A stretch of 64,000 nucleotides of DNA from contig JADKBO010000015.1 in NCBI GenBank assembly GCA_016715105.1, forward strand, positions 1 to 64,000, given 5' to 3'. This stretch comes from Saprospiraceae bacterium. Lineage in GTDB: Bacteria; Bacteroidota; Bacteroidia; Chitinophagales; Saprospiraceae. A model generated the notes under the pieces. It saw nothing but the letters and a program-made list of their open reading frames with translations. It was not told the origin of the DNA and did not search any database. Made by a program: the position numbers and the translations under genes. Below are positions 19,589 to 29,095 of the stretch, in pieces (the first letter of the stretch is position 1; every line of letters begins with the position of its first letter).

Positions 19589-20311
19589 CTATTTTATGTC
19601 TACCACAAAAAAATCAATGACACATTCCACAATTTCTCCAGCCTTATTCAAACCCCAATAAACCGGAAATCTACCTGCCTGCCCACCTGTTGAAAACATT
19701 GGAACAGAGGAGGTATTGTCAACCTTATGCATGTTCCAATCACCAATTTGCAAGGAATATTTATTCGATCCAGAATATGCTTTGAATTCAGCTGCAAGAA
19801 AATCAGTATAGAAATTGCCTTTTTTGTGCTTTTTATAATAGGCCTTTTTCTCTTTGTTGAATTTTTCAAAAGCTTCTAAATCAAAAAAACTGGCTAACTG
19901 CGATTTAGATTCAAATCCAAAAAAACCATCGCTTTTGAGTGTTGCCAATTGACTTTCTTTCAAATCTGTAGTGATGGCCAATTCCCAAGTCACAGCCTTT
20001 TCTTTTTTTAATTTTAAAATTGCAAAGGCAATGACATAATAATCTTCACCAGTTACAGGATTGACCATTATTTCAACGGGATATTTTCCTGGCGTGATCT
20101 TTTTAGTAAGCGGATTCAAAACGTCAGTATCAAATGGATCTCCAACCAATAAAACACCGGAAGGAAAATTGCACTCACCGATAGAGACCTTGGTCAATTT
20201 TTTATCTTTGAATGCCTTGGTATAATCGATTGTTGGCAGCTTTTTTTGCGCTAAGCCATCCTTTGATGTGATACAAAAAATTGCCATAAAAAGAACAAAA
20301 GACAAGTGTTT
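19589..20311 (-). CDS. Exported DUF4241-family protein
   Basis: A 240-aa protein with a signal peptide (MKHLSFVLFMAIFCITSKDGLAQ); this start is preferred to one 25 codons upstream because it gives a proper signal sequence. The body shows the DUF4241 pattern: IGECNFPSGVLLVGDPFD, ITPGKYPVEIMV, and a C-terminal FPVYWGLNKAGEIVECVIDF. The biochemical function of the family is unknown to me. It leads the two-gene unit with the GNAT acetyltransferase. Confidence 0.85.
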   Translation of the reverse strand, partial: KHLSFVLFMAIFCITSKDGLAQKKLPTIDYTKAFKDKKLTKVSIGECNFPSGVLLVGDPFDTDVLNPLTKKITPGKYPVEIMVNPVTGEDYYVIAFAILKLKKEKAVTWELAITTDLKESQLATLKSDGFFGFESKSQLASFFDLEAFEKFNKEKKAYYKKHKKGNFYTDFLAAEFKAYSGSNKYSLQIGDWNMHKVDNTSSVPMFSTGGQAGRFPVYWGLNKAGEIVECVIDFFVVDIK

Positions 20312-21063
20312 CATTTTACAATTTCTTTGAGGTAATAAATATTTTCGTTTTATACTGATGAAGACAAAATGATTCATGGAGAACAAATTACTTCTTCATT
20401 TTCTATATCAAAGATAGAAGAATAATTTTTGATTTTATATCACGAAATTGGATGAGTATTTTGTTAATGGTTAATTGATAATGGTTAATGGTTAATGGTT
20501 AATGATCAATTATTAATGGTTAATGATCCATGGGGAAAATACGTTTTGGAACATCCAATCTAGACAGGACATTGCCTGTCTTCACAGCTAGATATCTTGT
20601 TAATGGTTAATGGTTAATGGTTAATGGTTAATGGATAACAATTCAGTGTGGAATCACCAGTCGAGACAGGCCATGTCCGGGTCCATTTCATCTCTTCGTT
20701 TTAAATACAGAGGGCCCAGAGGGGTTAAATATTATTAACCATGGATGAAGTCCATGGAGAAAAATGAAAAGTGAATATGATTTTGGCGGGATTTTTGGCG
20801 AAGCTTCCAAAAATCATGACAAAATCCCAACTACAAATTTAAGAAGTGATGAAATGCACCCCCATGTCCTGTCTTCACCGCTAGAAATCTTGTTAATGGT
20901 TAAAGATTAATAGCTAATTGGGGTTATAGATTCTAACTTACTCTCACTAAGAGTAAAACATGCTGCATTTCGAAAGCAATGAATAAATCAACAGTAACTT
21001 ATCGCATATGGATTTCGAATGAAGCAATCAAATAATTTATTACATATAAAAAATATATTAATC
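20312..21063. other. Repeat-rich intergenic region
   Basis: No gene is supported. The region holds two blocks of the heptamer TTAATGG in tandem (about 20465-20525 and 20598-20635). Two related segments contain CCTGTCTTCAC(A/C)GCTAGA followed by ATCTTGTTAATGG (near 20575 and 20867). There is a small GACAGG...CCTGTC hairpin near 20566. Copy 2 of the dispersed palindrome lies in the middle. The mosaic looks like successive insertions and slippage. Confidence 0.75.
20767..20863. repeat. Dispersed palindromic intergenic repeat, copy 2
   Basis: Nearly identical to the copy at 10981-11065 across the palindrome and the tail (only scattered changes such as AACTAC for AAATAC). It additionally carries the leader AAAAGTGAATATGA, which it shares with copy 3 at 48781. 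Confidence 0.88.
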
Positions 21064-22002
21064 ATGAAAACAGTAGGTATTATAGGGGGTGCAGGCTTCA
21101 TAGGAAGTTATAACACCAAAAAGTTTTTGGAAAACGGATACAAAGTAAAAGTATCTGCAACAGACCTTTCCAACAAAGAGAAATACGCACATTTGTCAAG
21201 TTTGAAAAATGCAGAAAACCTTGAACTTGTACAAATGAATGTGGAGGATAAAGTTTCACTTGGCAATTTTTTGAAAGGCTGCAATATTGTGGTACATGGA
21301 GGTACACCCTTTCAATTGGACGTAAAAGACCCAAAAGTTGAATTGTTTGATCCCACCATTGAGGGTACAAAAAACTTCCTGGAACTTGCTAAAGAAACAC
21401 CAGAAATAGAACAAATCATTTTTATTGCTTCTGTGGCAGCGTATAATACTGATTTCCCAATGCTACCTGCCGGCAAAAAAGAAGGCGACCAAATTTCAGA
21501 GGAAGATACACCACATTGGAGCGATGAAAGTCACCCTTATGCACAAGCTAAGTATGTTGCGAATGAAGTGGTGAAAAATTTCATGACAGCAAATCCTGAA
21601 TTGACTTTTGAAATAACCACGGTTTCACCAGTGGGTGTGATGGGTAAATCGCTGTCAAACAGGCAAGATTCAACCTCAACGGGTATTCAATATTTATTCA
21701 AAAATAAAATCGCCCCCAATCCTTTTATCCAAATGTTGTACGATATGGACATTTCCTGGGCCCTGATAGATGTAGAAGATGTGGCAGAAGCCATTTACAA
21801 AATAGTCAATTCAACCAATACAAAAGGTAAAAACTATTTATTATCCAGCGAAAACTACCGCATATCTGATGTCACTTTGATGCTTAATGGACATGAGCCA
21901 TTAGCTAAACCAGTGATTGTTTATAACTGCGACATGGCTATCAAGGATTTCGATATGAAATTCAAACCAGCTAAAGCTTCTTTGGAGGCTTATAATAATT
22001 GA
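21064..22002 (+). CDS. NAD(P)-dependent epimerase/dehydratase-family protein (extended SDR)
   Basis: A 312-aa extended short-chain dehydrogenase. The start at 21064 (MKTVGIIGGAGFIGSYNTKK) opens directly with the Rossmann motif GGxGFIG. It is followed by NIVVHGGTPFQLD, IIFIASVAAYNTDF, and a catalytic-type Tyr/Lys pair in SHPYAQAKYVANEV. The pattern resembles dihydroflavonol-reductase/3-beta-HSD-like members that reduce carbonyls with NADPH. The exact substrate is unknown. It is followed after 36 bases by the prolyl oligopeptidase gene. Confidence 0.88.
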   Translation: MKTVGIIGGAGFIGSYNTKKFLENGYKVKVSATDLSNKEKYAHLSSLKNAENLELVQMNVEDKVSLGNFLKGCNIVVHGGTPFQLDVKDPKVELFDPTIEGTKNFLELAKETPEIEQIIFIASVAAYNTDFPMLPAGKKEGDQISEEDTPHWSDESHPYAQAKYVANEVVKNFMTANPELTFEITTVSPVGVMGKSLSNRQDSTSTGIQYLFKNKIAPNPFIQMLYDMDISWALIDVEDVAEAIYKIVNSTNTKGKNYLLSSENYRISDVTLMLNGHEPLAKPVIVYNCDMAIKDFDMKFKPAKASLEAYNN

Positions 22003-22038
22003 GATTTTCAATAATAAAACAACCTTTAAAATTAATAA

Positions 22039-24132
22039 ATGAGACAAATCAAATTATCAATCCTATTCGTCTTCTGCTTGAGCCAAGGCATTCAAGCTCA
22101 AGAAGACAAATACCTTTGGCTTGAAGAGGTTGATGGCAAGAAAGCGTTGGAATTTGTTGAAAAACAAAATAAAGCAACACTTGCAGAATTGAGTGCCGAA
22201 AAAGACTATCAGGACATTTACAATAAGAATTTAGCGATCCTCAATTCTACTGAAAAAATTGCCTACCCAACCATTCATGGAAACTACGCCTATAATTTCT
22301 GGAAAGATGCGGACCATGTACGAGGTATTTGGCGAAGAAGCACTTTAGAAAGCTATAAAACTGGAAAGCCCGCATGGGAAACCTTGCTGGATATCGATAA
22401 ACTTTCAGAAGCCGATAACAAAAAATGGGTTTATAAAGGAAATGAAGGTTTATATCCAGACTACAATCGTTTTTTAATTCAACTTTCCGATGGAGGAGGA
22501 GATGCAGTCTATATCAAAGAGTTTGATGTCAACACAAAGCAGTTTATAAAAGACGGTTTTTCAATTGACGAAGCAAAAGGTAATGCAAGTTATTTAGATA
22601 TAAACACCTTGATTGTTTCTACCGATTTTGGCGAAGGATCAATGACTACCGCGGGTTACGCAAGACAAGTAAAACTTTGGAAACGTGGCACATTATTAAA
22701 AGATGCTCAACTTATTTATGAAGTGGAAACTACTGATGTTGGAGCTGGAAGTTCTATTATACGCGATGGGAACAAACAGTACACCATTTTGGGTAAAATA
22801 TCCAGTTTCTCATCGGGTCAACTTTCGGTATGGTTAAATAATAAACTTATCCCCTTAGATATACCCGAAGATGCTGCAATAACTACAATTTTGTTTGATC
22901 GATTTATTTTGCAAAACAAGCAATTCGTAATTCAATTAAAATCCGACTGGACGGTAAATAACAAAACCTACACCACAGGTACATTGCTCAGTCTCAATTT
23001 TACCGAATTGTTAAAAGGAAACAAAGAGATTAAAGTAATCATGAAACCAGCTGAATCTTCCAGTATTTCTGGTATTTCTGCTACTAAAACCAAATTATTG
23101 GTCAACGTTTTGACGGATGTTACAAGCAATTTATTTGTCTATTCATTTACCAATGAAAACTGGATCAGTAAAAGGGTTGATGCACCGAAATTGGGAGCTA
23201 TTACTATAGATGCAACCTCAGAACTTTCTGACCAGTATTTTTTTGATTTTGAAAACTTCATCACACCCACTACTTTATACATGGGCGATGCGAGTAACAC
23301 TACTATTAAACCTTACAAATCACTGCCTGCCTATTTTGATGCCAGTAATCTTGAAGTAAAACAATACAAAGCGAAATCTAAGGATGGCACCATGGTCCCT
23401 TATTTTATAGTGTCTCGTAAAGGACTAAAAATCGATGGCACCAATCCAACCCTTGTTTATGCCTACGGTGGCTTTGAGATATCCAGTTTACCTTATTATT
23501 GGGGAGCTATGGGTGTTTCATGGTTAGATAAAGGCGGAGTTTATGTATTGGCAAATATCCGCGGTGGTGGCGAATATGGACCCAAATGGCACCAGAATGC
23601 GATAAAAGAAAAGCGACAAAACACTTTTGACGACCTATATGCGGTATCCGAGGATGTTATTGCTAAGAAAGTTACCTCACCCCCACATTTAGGAGTTATG
23701 GGTGGTAGTAATGGAGGCTTGTTGGTAGGGGTAGCTTTCACGCAGCGACCAGATTTATACAATGCTATACTTTGTCAAGTTCCATTGCTTGACATGCAAC
23801 GCTATAACAAACTATTGGCAGGGGCGAGTTGGATGAGTGAGTTTGGAAATCCTGATATTCCCGAAGAATGGGCATATCTCAAAAAATATTCGCCCTATCA
23901 CAATCTTAAAGAAGGTGTAAAATATCCAGAAGTCTATTTTGGTACATCCACTCGTGATGACAGAGTGCACCCTGGCCATGCCCGAAAAATGGTAGCCAAA
24001 ATGAATGATATGGGTTACAAAACCTACTATTACGAAAATACCGAAGGAGGTCACGCTGGCTCATCTACCAATGAACAAAGTGCTAAATTGAATGCAATGA
24101 TGTTTTCCTATTTATTGATGAAATTGAAATAA
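22039..24132 (+). CDS. Prolyl oligopeptidase family serine peptidase (S9)
   Basis: A 697-aa exported peptidase of family S9A. A signal peptide (MRQIKLSILFVFCLSQGIQAQ) is followed by the N-terminal segment (DKYLWLEEVDGKKALEFVEK) and a seven-bladed propeller. The C-terminal alpha/beta hydrolase has nucleophile Ser in GVMGGSNGGLLVG, Asp in STRDDRVHPGHA and His in ENTEGGHAGSS. It probably degrades short proline-containing peptides in the periplasm. It is read in the same direction as the SDR gene and the DUF418 gene. Confidence 0.95.
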   Translation: MRQIKLSILFVFCLSQGIQAQEDKYLWLEEVDGKKALEFVEKQNKATLAELSAEKDYQDIYNKNLAILNSTEKIAYPTIHGNYAYNFWKDADHVRGIWRRSTLESYKTGKPAWETLLDIDKLSEADNKKWVYKGNEGLYPDYNRFLIQLSDGGGDAVYIKEFDVNTKQFIKDGFSIDEAKGNASYLDINTLIVSTDFGEGSMTTAGYARQVKLWKRGTLLKDAQLIYEVETTDVGAGSSIIRDGNKQYTILGKISSFSSGQLSVWLNNKLIPLDIPEDAAITTILFDRFILQNKQFVIQLKSDWTVNNKTYTTGTLLSLNFTELLKGNKEIKVIMKPAESSSISGISATKTKLLVNVLTDVTSNLFVYSFTNENWISKRVDAPKLGAITIDATSELSDQYFFDFENFITPTTLYMGDASNTTIKPYKSLPAYFDASNLEVKQYKAKSKDGTMVPYFIVSRKGLKIDGTNPTLVYAYGGFEISSLPYYWGAMGVSWLDKGGVYVLANIRGGGEYGPKWHQNAIKEKRQNTFDDLYAVSEDVIAKKVTSPPHLGVMGGSNGGLLVGVAFTQRPDLYNAILCQVPLLDMQRYNKLLAGASWMSEFGNPDIPEEWAYLKKYSPYHNLKEGVKYPEVYFGTSTRDDRVHPGHARKMVAKMNDMGYKTYYYENTEGGHAGSSTNEQSAKLNAMMFSYLLMKLK

Positions 24133-24205
24133 TTATTCATAAAAGCAACTTTTTAAGTGGCATGTCGAAATCATGATGACCTTAACTAAAATTTAGACCA
24201 AACAA

Positions 24206-25447
24206 ATGCAAAAACTTACATCAAAAAGAATTGAACAAATAGACGCATTGCGGGGCTTTGCATTGTTTGGCATCATAATGACCCACATGTTTGAAGGCTA
24301 TTTGGCAAGCATGACACCACCACAGTTTGTGGGCTTTAATATACTATATCCGATAGATAGTTTTTCACAATTTGTCATTCAAAACTTGTTTATTGGGAAA
24401 TTTTATGCCATATTCTCCATGCTGTTTGGGCTAAGTTTCTACTTAATATTAGACCAGAAAAAAGGATCAAGTTCTTTAAAATTCGTCTTGAGATTGGTGC
24501 TTTTATTCCTCATTGGCTTCATTCATCATGTGCATTATAGGGGTGATTTTTTGACCGTCTATGCGGTATTCGGTTTAGCATTGGTGCTTTTTAGAAGAGT
24601 ACCAGATAAAATCGTTTTGATTCTTGGTTTATTTCTTGCGTTCAACGGACCTTCTATGGTGTCTAGTTCTATCTCATTAATTCAAAAAACAAGGCAAGAA
24701 ACAGTAGAAACTGTAAAAGAAACCCAAAGCATAGCCATCAATAATTCAGCAAATAACCCTGTTACCCAAGCAACTGCCTATTTTGATTTGATATTGAAAG
24801 GCGAATACCAAAAATTGATTATTTCAAACAGCACTATTGGTTTTTATAATAAATACAATTACCTTAAATTTAGTGGCAGGCTCTGGATAATCCCAGGCTT
24901 GTTTTTGTTGGGCCTTTGGATAGGTCGTAAAAAATGGCACGAAGGAATAGATAAAATTCCATTGCGTAAAGTAATTTTTATCTCAACCTTGATAGGTATT
25001 CCATTGCTACTAATGAGCTACTATTTTTCACAAGCATCCAACAATGAATTAATTAAGTATTTCGGTGTAATTGCCAAAGATGCTTCCAATATTTTTATAC
25101 CCCTTTTGTATATTGCTGGCCTGCTTGCCATGTTCAAACTGAGTAGCACAAATAAAATCACGAGTTTACTGATACCCGTGGGTAAAATGGGGCTTTCAAC
25201 CTACGTGATGCAAACTGCTTTTGGACTTTTTATATTTTACGGATATGGACTTGGGCTTTTATTAAAATTATCAGGAACAGCAGCCCTCGGACTAGGACTC
25301 CTATTTTTTATCTTACAAATTGTTTTTAGCAAATGGTGGTTCAGCAAATACAGATTTGGCCCATTGGAGTGGCTATGGCGAAGTGGCACAAATGGAAGCT
25401 GGCAATCAATGAAAATCAATAAAGAACTTAATACAATTGACTTATAA
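24206..25447 (+). CDS. DUF418-family polytopic membrane protein
   Basis: A 413-aa inner-membrane protein with about ten hydrophobic segments. The N-terminus RIEQIDALRGFALFGIIMTHM is the hallmark of the DUF418/acyltransferase-3-related group. The C-terminal DUF418 part contains GKMGLSTYVMQTAFGLFIFYGYG and ends with the characteristic WWFSKYRFGPLEWLWRSGT. Proteins of this family have been linked to transport or acylation in some organisms, but the function is not settled. Confidence 0.92.
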   Translation: MQKLTSKRIEQIDALRGFALFGIIMTHMFEGYLASMTPPQFVGFNILYPIDSFSQFVIQNLFIGKFYAIFSMLFGLSFYLILDQKKGSSSLKFVLRLVLLFLIGFIHHVHYRGDFLTVYAVFGLALVLFRRVPDKIVLILGLFLAFNGPSMVSSSISLIQKTRQETVETVKETQSIAINNSANNPVTQATAYFDLILKGEYQKLIISNSTIGFYNKYNYLKFSGRLWIIPGLFLLGLWIGRKKWHEGIDKIPLRKVIFISTLIGIPLLLMSYYFSQASNNELIKYFGVIAKDASNIFIPLLYIAGLLAMFKLSSTNKITSLLIPVGKMGLSTYVMQTAFGLFIFYGYGLGLLLKLSGTAALGLGLLFFILQIVFSKWWFSKYRFGPLEWLWRSGTNGSWQSMKINKELNTIDL

Positions 25448-25456
25448 AAAAGAAAC

Positions 25457-25528
25457 ATGAAAAAACTATGCCTATTTCTATTTTGTCATTTAGCTCTTTT
25501 GAGCTTTAAATTCAACAATAATGAATAA
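25457..25528 (+). pseudogene. Signal-peptide remnant of a lost exported protein
   Basis: A 23-codon frame (MKKLCLFLFCHLALLSFKF ending NNNE) reads as a complete N-terminal secretion signal with no mature domain. It overlaps the start of the next gene by eight bases. It probably marks a deletion. A real micropeptide is possible but less likely. Confidence 0.4.
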
Positions 25529-26005
25529 AACATTTTTAACTCTCCTAACTACATTTTTACTTTTCTGTAGTTGCCAATCAACAGATAAGAACGCTGTTTT
25601 AGAGAAAAACAAAGCGATTGTTTTGGAGTATCACAAAGTTTGGAGTGGAGCTAAAATTGACAATTTAGACGAAATACTAACACCAGACTTTGTTTGTCAT
25701 TATTTAATAAATGAAGAATGGAAGGGCATTGACGGTGCTAAAAAAACATTTCCGATAGGTTAGCCATTTTTCCGGATTGGAAGGAAGAAATAGTGGATAT
25801 CATTCAAGAAAACGACAAAGTAGTCACTCGCTATAAGGCCACAGCAACTCATACCAAAACATACGAAGGAATAGATGCTACAAGTGCAAAAATTGAAATA
25901 TATGAGGTTTCTATTTATCGCATCAGTAACGGAAAAATCGCAGAACAATGGGCCTTTCCTGATGACCCAGCAATAAAAAAACAAATTCTGAATTTCAAGA
26001 AATAA
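25521..26005 (+). CDS. SnoaL-like (NTF2-fold) lipoprotein, frameshifted
   Basis: An exported SnoaL/NTF2-like protein of about 160 aa. The lipoprotein signal MNKTFLTLLTTFLLFCSC is followed by LEYHKVWSGAKIDNLDEIL and FVCHYLINEEWKGIDGAK, and the fold continues as FPDWKEEIVDIIQENDKV and VSIYRISNGKIAEQWAFPDD. The frame breaks at about 25757; adding one T in the run there restores continuous reading (KKTF-DRLAIFPDW). Family members include polyketide cyclases and many proteins of unknown function. Confidence 0.8.
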
Positions 26006-26035
26006 CTGTAGGCAACAATGATTATTAAATAGTAA

Positions 26036-26134
26036 AATGAAATCAATTTTAACCAGCTTTATAATTGGATTCGTCAACTGACTAAAGACTTTGAAATTCC
26101 TGGTCTCTCGATTGGTATCTTTAGAAATGAGTAA
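26036..26134 (+). pseudogene. N-terminal fragment of a class C beta-lactamase-like serine hydrolase
   Basis: A short open frame reads NQLYNWIRQLTKDFEIPGLS followed by IGIFRNE and two stops. The pattern 'F.IPGLSIGI' is how beta-lactamase-family (PF00144) proteins begin, just before the catalytic SxxK region. That region is absent, so only a stub of about 30 codons remains. Confidence 0.5.
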
Positions 26135-26149
26135 TAAAAATAATAGCAT

Positions 26150-27055
26150 ATGAAATCAAAAATAATATTCACACTTACCTATATTTTACTGCTTCATTTC
26201 ATACCTTCAATGGGCATCTCCCAGGAGGCCTGGTTATCCACTCCGGAAAGTATCAACCAATTCAGAGAGCAAGTAGAGTCTATCAGGCCCGATACCACTC
26301 AATTCAACCTAATGGTTGTAGACAAAACTATTCAATTAACCGGACGTGAAATAGATTTACGAATTTATAAACCTAAAGGCACCAACTTAAAACCCACATT
26401 AATTTATGTTCATGGTGCTTGTTGGGTTGCAGGGAGTCTAGACAGTCATGATGAAATCTGCAGGTATTTGGCCACGAAAAGCGATGTAAACGTCGTAGCG
26501 ATAAATTATAGATTAGCTCCGGAATACAAATATCCTGATGCCCACAATGATGTTTATGAGGGCACCGAATGGATTTGGAACCATGCAAAAGAAGTCGGAT
26601 TGGATACAAAACAATTTGCAATTTCCGGAGAAAGTACAGGAGCTTATTTTACAGCTGCCACAACACTAAAATCAAGGGATACCCAAGGAAGCCCAAAGTT
26701 CACTTTCCAATTACTGGTATATGCCGCACTGGATGGCGGTGGTTCATCTTGGTCTGAATGTAAAGACTTGTACTTTACTAATCAACAAGAAATTAGAAGT
26801 GAATATGGCTCCCCACTCTGGTCTAAAAACCTATCTGAGCTACCTCCAACATTCAACATTTTGGGGGAATTTGAGCAGTCTCGGGCAGAAGAAGAGTTAT
26901 TTATGAGAAAGTTGAAAGACAATGGTATAACTACCGAAAGTTTCGTGAACGAAGGAGTTGGCCATGACGTGAATAATTGGCTTTCTGTTAAAAAGGAAAC
27001 TCCCGCACACTTAAAAGCAATAGCATTTATAAAAGCAGGATTCAACAAAGAATAA
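26150..27055 (+). CDS. Exported alpha/beta hydrolase (HSL-type esterase-like)
   Basis: A 301-aa protein with signal peptide (IIFTLTYILLLHFIPSMGIS). The oxyanion-hole segment is LIYVHGACWVAGSLDSHDE, where the usual HGGG is HGAC. The nucleophile elbow is ISGESTGAYFTAAT (GESTG in place of GDSAG), and the catalytic His is in NEGVGHDVNNWL. The INYRLAPEYKYPDA motif is strongly typical of the hormone-sensitive-lipase family. It probably cleaves small esters in the periplasm. It is isolated between gene remnants. Confidence 0.88.
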   Translation: MKSKIIFTLTYILLLHFIPSMGISQEAWLSTPESINQFREQVESIRPDTTQFNLMVVDKTIQLTGREIDLRIYKPKGTNLKPTLIYVHGACWVAGSLDSHDEICRYLATKSDVNVVAINYRLAPEYKYPDAHNDVYEGTEWIWNHAKEVGLDTKQFAISGESTGAYFTAATTLKSRDTQGSPKFTFQLLVYAALDGGGSSWSECKDLYFTNQQEIRSEYGSPLWSKNLSELPPTFNILGEFEQSRAEEELFMRKLKDNGITTESFVNEGVGHDVNNWLSVKKETPAHLKAIAFIKAGFNKE

Positions 27056-27096
27056 ATGATAATAGGTCTGTACTTTAAAATTAAAAACAAAAAAAC

Positions 27097-27240
27097 ATGA
27101 AACATCTACTCATATTACTCGCTTTTGCACTTGCATTTACAAGCTGTGCCGACAAAAACAAAAACTTATCACTTCCCCCAATTTCAGAAGTTTATGACAG
27201 TTTTTATGAAGGCAGTTTGGCATTAAATCACAAGTGTTAA
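27097..27240 (+). pseudogene. Truncated lipoprotein, possibly a DUF885 N-terminus
   Basis: A 47-codon frame starts with a clean lipoprotein signal (MKHLLILLAFALAFTSCADK). It continues SEVYDSFYEGSLALN, which resembles the opening of DUF885 lipoproteins, and then stops. The remainder of such a protein (about 500 aa) is not found downstream; the hairpin array begins 65 bases later. Confidence 0.45.
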
Positions 27241-27304
27241 CTGCCTATAAATGTGGCTCCTGAGTCTTTAATAAGTAAATAGTAATCACTTTAATGGTCT
27301 TTTA

Positions 27305-27448
27305 ATCTGCGGAATCTATATGTTTTTACCCACATTCCGCAGATTTCATGATTATTATCTGCGGAATATATACTTAAATGGGCACATTCCGCAGATTTTT
27401 ATATGATAATCTGCGGAATTTATGTATATTTACCCACATTCCGCAGAT
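27305..27448. repeat. Three 40-nt hairpins at an exact 52-bp period
   Basis: Three copies of ATCTGCGGAAT-n18-ATTCCGCAGAT lie at 27305-27344, 27357-27396 and 27409-27448. Each has a perfect 11-bp stem. Loops are 18 nt and similar (two end TTACCCAC, one TGGGCAC), and the two spacers are 12 nt and alike. The last copy ends 14 bases before the start codon of the ATPase gene. This is not a CRISPR array, because spacers are short and conserved. Confidence 0.93.
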
Positions 27449-27462
27449 CAATTAAGTGAATC

Positions 27463-28883
27463 ATGATAGGTCGACATAAAGAAATAGAGGTTTTGGCAAA
27501 TGCTTATACCTCGAAGAAAGCAGAATTAGTAGCAGTTTTTGGTAGAAGACGTGTTGGTAAAACATACTTAATCAGGTCCTTTTTTGCTCAGAATATAGAC
27601 TTTGAAATAACAGGCTTGAAAGATGGCAATAAAGAACAGCAACTTCGGAATTTTGCTTACAGCATGAAAGATGCCCAAAAAACAGAAAACCTACCTTCAC
27701 CTCCCATAGATTGGCTCGAAGCCTTCCACCAATTAAAAACGCATCTAGAGTCACTGGAAGATAAGGCAAAAAGAAAGGTTGTGTTTTTTGACGAAGTTCC
27801 ATGGATGGCAAGTGGAAAATCTGCTTTCCTGACTGGCTTCAGTTATTTCTGGAATAGCTATGCATCAAAAGCTAATATTGTCGTATTAATTTGTGGATCT
27901 GCAGCAGCATGGATGATTCAAAAATCATCAACGACAAAGGTGGCTTACACAATCGGGTAACTAGTAGAATACATCTTCAAGCTTTTACTTTGGCAGAAAC
28001 CGAGACCTACTTCAAACAAAAAAATATTGCTTTTGATCGGTATCAATTGCTGCTACTTTATATGACCATGGGTGGTGTACCCCATTATTTAGATCAAGTG
28101 CAAGGTGGAAAAAGTGCCGTTCAGAATATTGATGCCATATGTTTTAAACCAGATGGTCTATTGCGAACGGAATTTAACAATCTATACAGTTCACTATTTT
28201 CAAATCCTGAAAAATATGAAGCCATTATAGCTTCTTTGGCTTCTAAGTGGAAGGGCATGAGCCGAAATGAAATTATTGCAAGCACCAGCATATCTGATGG
28301 CGGAGGATTGACAATGATGTTGAAAGAATTGGAGCAATCAGGTTTTATTTCTTCTTACATCCCATTCGAAAAAAAGAAAAAAGACACGTTGTACAGGTTG
28401 ACAGATTGCTACTCTCTCTTCTATTTAAAATTCATCAAAGACATTTCACCCAAAGAGACCATTTCCTGGGCAAACCTTAGTCAAACCCAGTCATGGATTT
28501 CCTGGAGTGGTTATGCTTTTGAAAATATATGCTTTATGCACATTGATAACATTAAAATGGCTTTGGGAATTTCCGGAATACACACCAATCAGTATAGCTT
28601 CTTATCTAAAACTAAAGACGAAATAGAAGGGACCCAAATTGACATGCTCATCGATAGACAGGATAATGTGATATCATTGTGTGAAATCAAATTTTATAAA
28701 GAAGAACTAATTTTGACCAAAGCAGATGCAGATGCAATTTTGCGCAAAAAAAGTATATTTCGTCACGTCTCTGGCACTAAAAAGCAAATTTTTGTAGTGC
28801 TTATTTCAACTTTTGGACTTATTCAAAATAAGCATAGCTTAGGAATAATTGACAATGCGCTGGATGTAAATGCATTGTTTTGA
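27463..28883 (+). CDS. AAA-type ATPase with C-terminal DUF234-like PD-(D/E)XK domain, frameshifted
   Basis: An approximately 470-aa ATPase. Walker A is FGRRRVGKTYLI (residues about 25-36), Walker B is VVFFDEVPWMA, and sensor 1 is LICGSAAAWMI. A winged-helix-like middle (MTMGGVPHYLDQV ... LKELEQSGFISSYIPF) leads to a C-terminal domain with the nuclease-like arrangement GTQIDMLIDRQDNVISLCEI then KF, that is, Asp and Glu-x-Lys as in PD-(D/E)XK enzymes. The frame breaks in an A5 run near 27922; one more A joins WMIQK to IINDKGGLHNRV. Such ATPases are widespread in archaea and Bacteroidota without a firmly known role. The hairpins immediately upstream suggest autoregulation or a mobile-element nature. 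Confidence 0.85.
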
Positions 28884-29017
28884 TGGATTCGAATCAATTG
28901 TGAAGTTAGAAATCCTGTCTTGATTTTGAGAAATTATTAAAAGAGTACAGCCGCAAGGCCTTCCGTCTCTGCATATTACGGCATCCATATTGCACAATTT
29001 CTGAACTTTCCACCACT

Positions 29018-29056
29018 TTATAAACTTTATGAACTTTATGAACTTTATGAACTAAT
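29018..29056. repeat. Tandem 9-bp repeat (CTTTATGAA)n
   Basis: Three to four head-to-tail copies lie between the convergent ATPase and slipin genes. On the minus strand the unit reads TTCATAAAG, close to the TAAAGTTTG array at 18113. Confidence 0.85.
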
Positions 29057-29095
29057 AAAAAAGGCGAAGCCGTAATAAATACAACTTCGCCTCTA

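Noticed and set aside
27305..27448. CRISPR array
   Set aside because: The units are palindromic with 12-nt near-identical spacers, and there are no cas genes; unique spacers of 30-40 nt are absent.
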